DNA of 64,000 nucleotides from Erythrobacter sp. SCN 62-14 (GTDB lineage Bacteria > Pseudomonadota > Alphaproteobacteria > Sphingomonadales > Sphingomonadaceae): assembly GCA_001724215.1 (NCBI GenBank), contig MEDW01000003.1, positions 1-64,000 of the forward strand, in the 5' to 3' direction. Within the stretch, counting starts at the first letter, position 1; every line of letters begins with the position of its first letter. The notes below the pieces were generated by a model. That model made no database searches. It was not told the DNA's origin and was given only the letters and a program-made list of their open reading frames with translations. The translations under genes were made by a program, and so were the position numbers. Below, in pieces: positions 62,495-64,000 of this stretch.

Positions 62495-64000
62495 TCACTG
62501 CCCCCCTGCGCCGGCCGGACCAAAAACGCGATTGCCATAGGTCGATGCATCACCCCCGGTGGTCACCGGATCATCCAGCGGGCCATCTTCGGAAATGAGC
62601 GGCGCATCGATGAGGCTGGGGAAGTCCATCCCAAAGCGGCTGTCATCCTCTTGCTGGGACAGGACAATCTCCTCCGATTGCTCGAGCGGATCGAGCACCA
62701 CTGAAGCGTTTGTCACCGGCACGTTCGGAACCTGCGACGTCGTCGGCGGCGGCGGCGGCGGCGGTGGCGGCGGAGGCGGCGGCGGCGATGGCGGTGGCGG
62801 TGGCGGTGGCGGTGGCGGTGGCGGCGGTGGCTGAACAGGGACGCAATTCGTCCCGGTGATCAGGCAATCGTTGAATTCACTCGTATCCGAGTAGATCGTC
62901 TCGGGAATGCTGGCGAAATTGTAATCAACCTCTGCAAAAAACGCCTCACCGGTTACGAAACTGTTGGGCCCGGTCTGGCGGCGGCCATAGGCAAAGACAT
63001 CCAGCGGCGGGCCGGACAAGGGCGAAATCTGGGCGATCGACAAGCCGCCCTCACCCACCAGCAATCCGCCTTGCTCAATGCCCGTCATCCCGGTGTTGCG
63101 CACCAGCAGCGAGGTGACAACGCCGATATTGATTGCGCGCGCTGCGATATAGCCGAGCGGGTTATCGCTGCCCGCTGCGGCAACCCGCAGCACGTCATTG
63201 CGGCCTGCAAAATTGCGATCCAGCCGCAATTGTTCAATCAGCGCAAGATCTCCCACCCAGATATCGGCGGCTGTCATATTGAGAGTGCCGGAAGGAAGAT
63301 TCTCACTATCCGTCAATTGGATACCGCCGGGGGTCAAGACTTCGATCCGGTTATTGGCGGCAAGCGTGAACACATGGTCAACCCCCGCCGGTGTTACGGC
63401 GACCCCGCCCTCAACCCGGATCAGGCCGCCGGCTTGATCGGCACGCACCGCAAAGCTGTTGAAACCATTGGCAGCCGTTCCATCAATCGTCAGATCGCGA
63501 ATGACAATATCGGCGCGGTCAGGATCACTGCCGGTGATGCGCGGCCCGTTGAAGGTGAAATTGCGCACCTGCAGCTGGTCAAACTCGGCCTGAGTGAGTG
63601 TGAAGCCGGAGCCTTCGGTCGGTCCGCCAAGCACCGCCGAATTCACGGTTTCCAGCGAAGTGACATTCATGTTCTGCGCCGCGACCTGAACCTCGTCGCT
63701 GACAAACAGATTGCGCGAAGTCAGATCGATCGATGTCGCGCTGATGCCCAAGCGTGGCGGGCCATCGCCATCCAGAAAGATAAAGCCCTGCGAACGAATA
63801 TCAAAGGCTGGCCCGCCACTGGTCGGACCGCCGATAAAGCCTTCAAGGCCAAACATATCCAACTCGCCTGCCACAAGGCTGAAGTCACCCAGAACATCCA
63901 CGTTCAGCGCGTTGGCGATCGAGATGTCGCCGCCATAGGCCTCGATTGCTGATCCATCACCCAGCGAGCTCAGGATGTCGCCCAGAGCTGTTGCTGTGAT
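62495..64000 (-). CDS. Filamentous-hemagglutinin-type exoprotein, C-terminal part (continues past right edge)
   Basis: The frame is open from base 64000 to the TGA at 62497-62495 (501 residues visible). Repeated short beta-strand units (ASTSIDLTSRNLFVSDEVQV-like, then NMTAADIWVGDLALIEQL) indicate a right-handed beta-helix as in two-partner-secretion adhesins; the N-terminal TPS domain would lie outside. A haem-free Cys pair (FNDCLITGTNC) precedes a P14-S-P14 stalk and an acidic 75-residue tail. A role in adhesion or surface signalling is inferred; a TpsB transporter is not seen in the window. Confidence 0.8.
   Translation of the reverse strand: MTATALGDILSSLGDGSAIEAYGGDISIANALNVDVLGDFSLVAGELDMFGLEGFIGGPTSGGPAFDIRSQGFIFLDGDGPPRLGISATSIDLTSRNLFVSDEVQVAAQNMNVTSLETVNSAVLGGPTEGSGFTLTQAEFDQLQVRNFTFNGPRITGSDPDRADIVIRDLTIDGTAANGFNSFAVRADQAGGLIRVEGGVAVTPAGVDHVFTLAANNRIEVLTPGGIQLTDSENLPSGTLNMTAADIWVGDLALIEQLRLDRNFAGRNDVLRVAAAGSDNPLGYIAARAINIGVVTSLLVRNTGMTGIEQGGLLVGEGGLSIAQISPLSGPPLDVFAYGRRQTGPNSFVTGEAFFAEVDYNFASIPETIYSDTSEFNDCLITGTNCVPVQPPPPPPPPPPPPPPSPPPPPPPPPPPPPPTTSQVPNVPVTNASVVLDPLEQSEEIVLSQQEDDSRFGMDFPSLIDAPLISEDGPLDDPVTTGGDASTYGNRVFGPAGAGGQ
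62744..62830. repeat. In-frame polyproline-coding tandem repeat
   Basis: Two runs of fourteen CCG/CCA codons separated by one Ser codon, partly in strict GGTGGC alternation on the plus strand. Such tracts vary in length by slippage, here in steps of three that keep the frame of the exoprotein. Confidence 0.85.

Noticed and set aside
62744-62830. Possible CRISPR or minisatellite array
   Set aside because: It is an in-frame proline codon run, with no spacers.
1-64000. tRNA, rRNA or insertion sequences
   Set aside because: No cloverleaf-like CCA-ended segment, rRNA stretch or transposase was recognised on either strand by reading; a covariance-model search was not possible.

Overview
The window reads as chromosome of an aerobic anoxygenic phototrophic alphaproteobacterium. 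The left end carries a photosynthesis gene cluster arm in the order bchM-lhaA-puhA-puhB-puhC-orf-acsF-puhE-hemA. Its oxygen-dependent cyclase (AcsF), together with the cbb3 oxidase, OmpW, acetyl-CoA synthetase and TonB-less outer-membrane content, fits a Sphingomonadales member (Erythrobacter/Porphyrobacter type). The genus is an inference from gene order and protein style, not a measured match.

Layout. 1-7.5 kb (+): reaction-centre H subunit, assembly factors, bacteriochlorophyll steps and ALA synthase, closed by a bidirectional terminator. 7.6-14.3 kb: a lipoprotein cytochrome c, a DUF1499 membrane protein, and a minus-strand operon of an NDH-2-like flavoprotein, a TVP38-disulfide-reductase fusion, a nucleoside transporter and a CDP-alcohol phosphotransferase. 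14.5-19 kb (+): two tiny overlapping ORFs, an ABC exporter whose ATPase motifs are destroyed, an HlyD-type adaptor and a TolC-type channel. 19-21.8 kb (-): acetyl-CoA synthetase and OmpW. 22-32 kb (+): a Crp/Fnr regulator lacking the Fe-S cysteine cluster, two perfect FNR boxes, and the complete ccoNOQP-ccoGHIS cluster followed by a small Cys-rich protein and hemN. 32.3-33.6 kb: gdhA. 33.9-38.4 kb (-): a four-gene phosphorelay operon (GAF kinase, NarL-type regulator, CHASE3-PAS hybrid kinase, REC-only protein). 38.5-39.9 kb (+): a candidate iota-class carbonic anhydrase lipoprotein and a DUF2490 barrel. Two copies of a GC-rich palindromic repeat lie at 33.7 and 39.95 kb.

40.2-56.5 kb is the most unusual part. 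It encodes what looks like a complete electron path from cytoplasm to cell surface. A cytoplasmic fusion of an FAD/NAD(P) oxidoreductase, two cyclic-nucleotide-binding domains and a four-cluster ferredoxin domain comes first. A five-helix membrane protein with the H-X13-H pair in two helices typical of NOX/ferric reductases follows. Then come an inner-membrane FHA-domain decaheme cytochrome and a class III cyclic-nucleotide phosphodiesterase. On the opposite strand lie a c554-like pentaheme cytochrome, a GlcG/HbpS-type lipoprotein, a large outer-membrane barrel and a 1363-residue decaheme cytochrome with a C-terminal LVIVD propeller. A CcmI/NrfG-like TPR protein for cytochrome maturation is divergent from it.

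56.6-64 kb (-) holds a FecR-like secreted protein, a CHASE2 adenylate cyclase, a CHAT protease-like gene and its TPR partner that look like one gene split by a frame change, and the C-terminal part of a filamentous-hemagglutinin-type exoprotein with a polyproline stalk that runs off the right edge. The cyclase, the phosphodiesterase and the tandem cyclic-nucleotide-binding domains lie within 18 kb of each other, suggesting that cAMP gates the electron-transfer chain. That link is inference.
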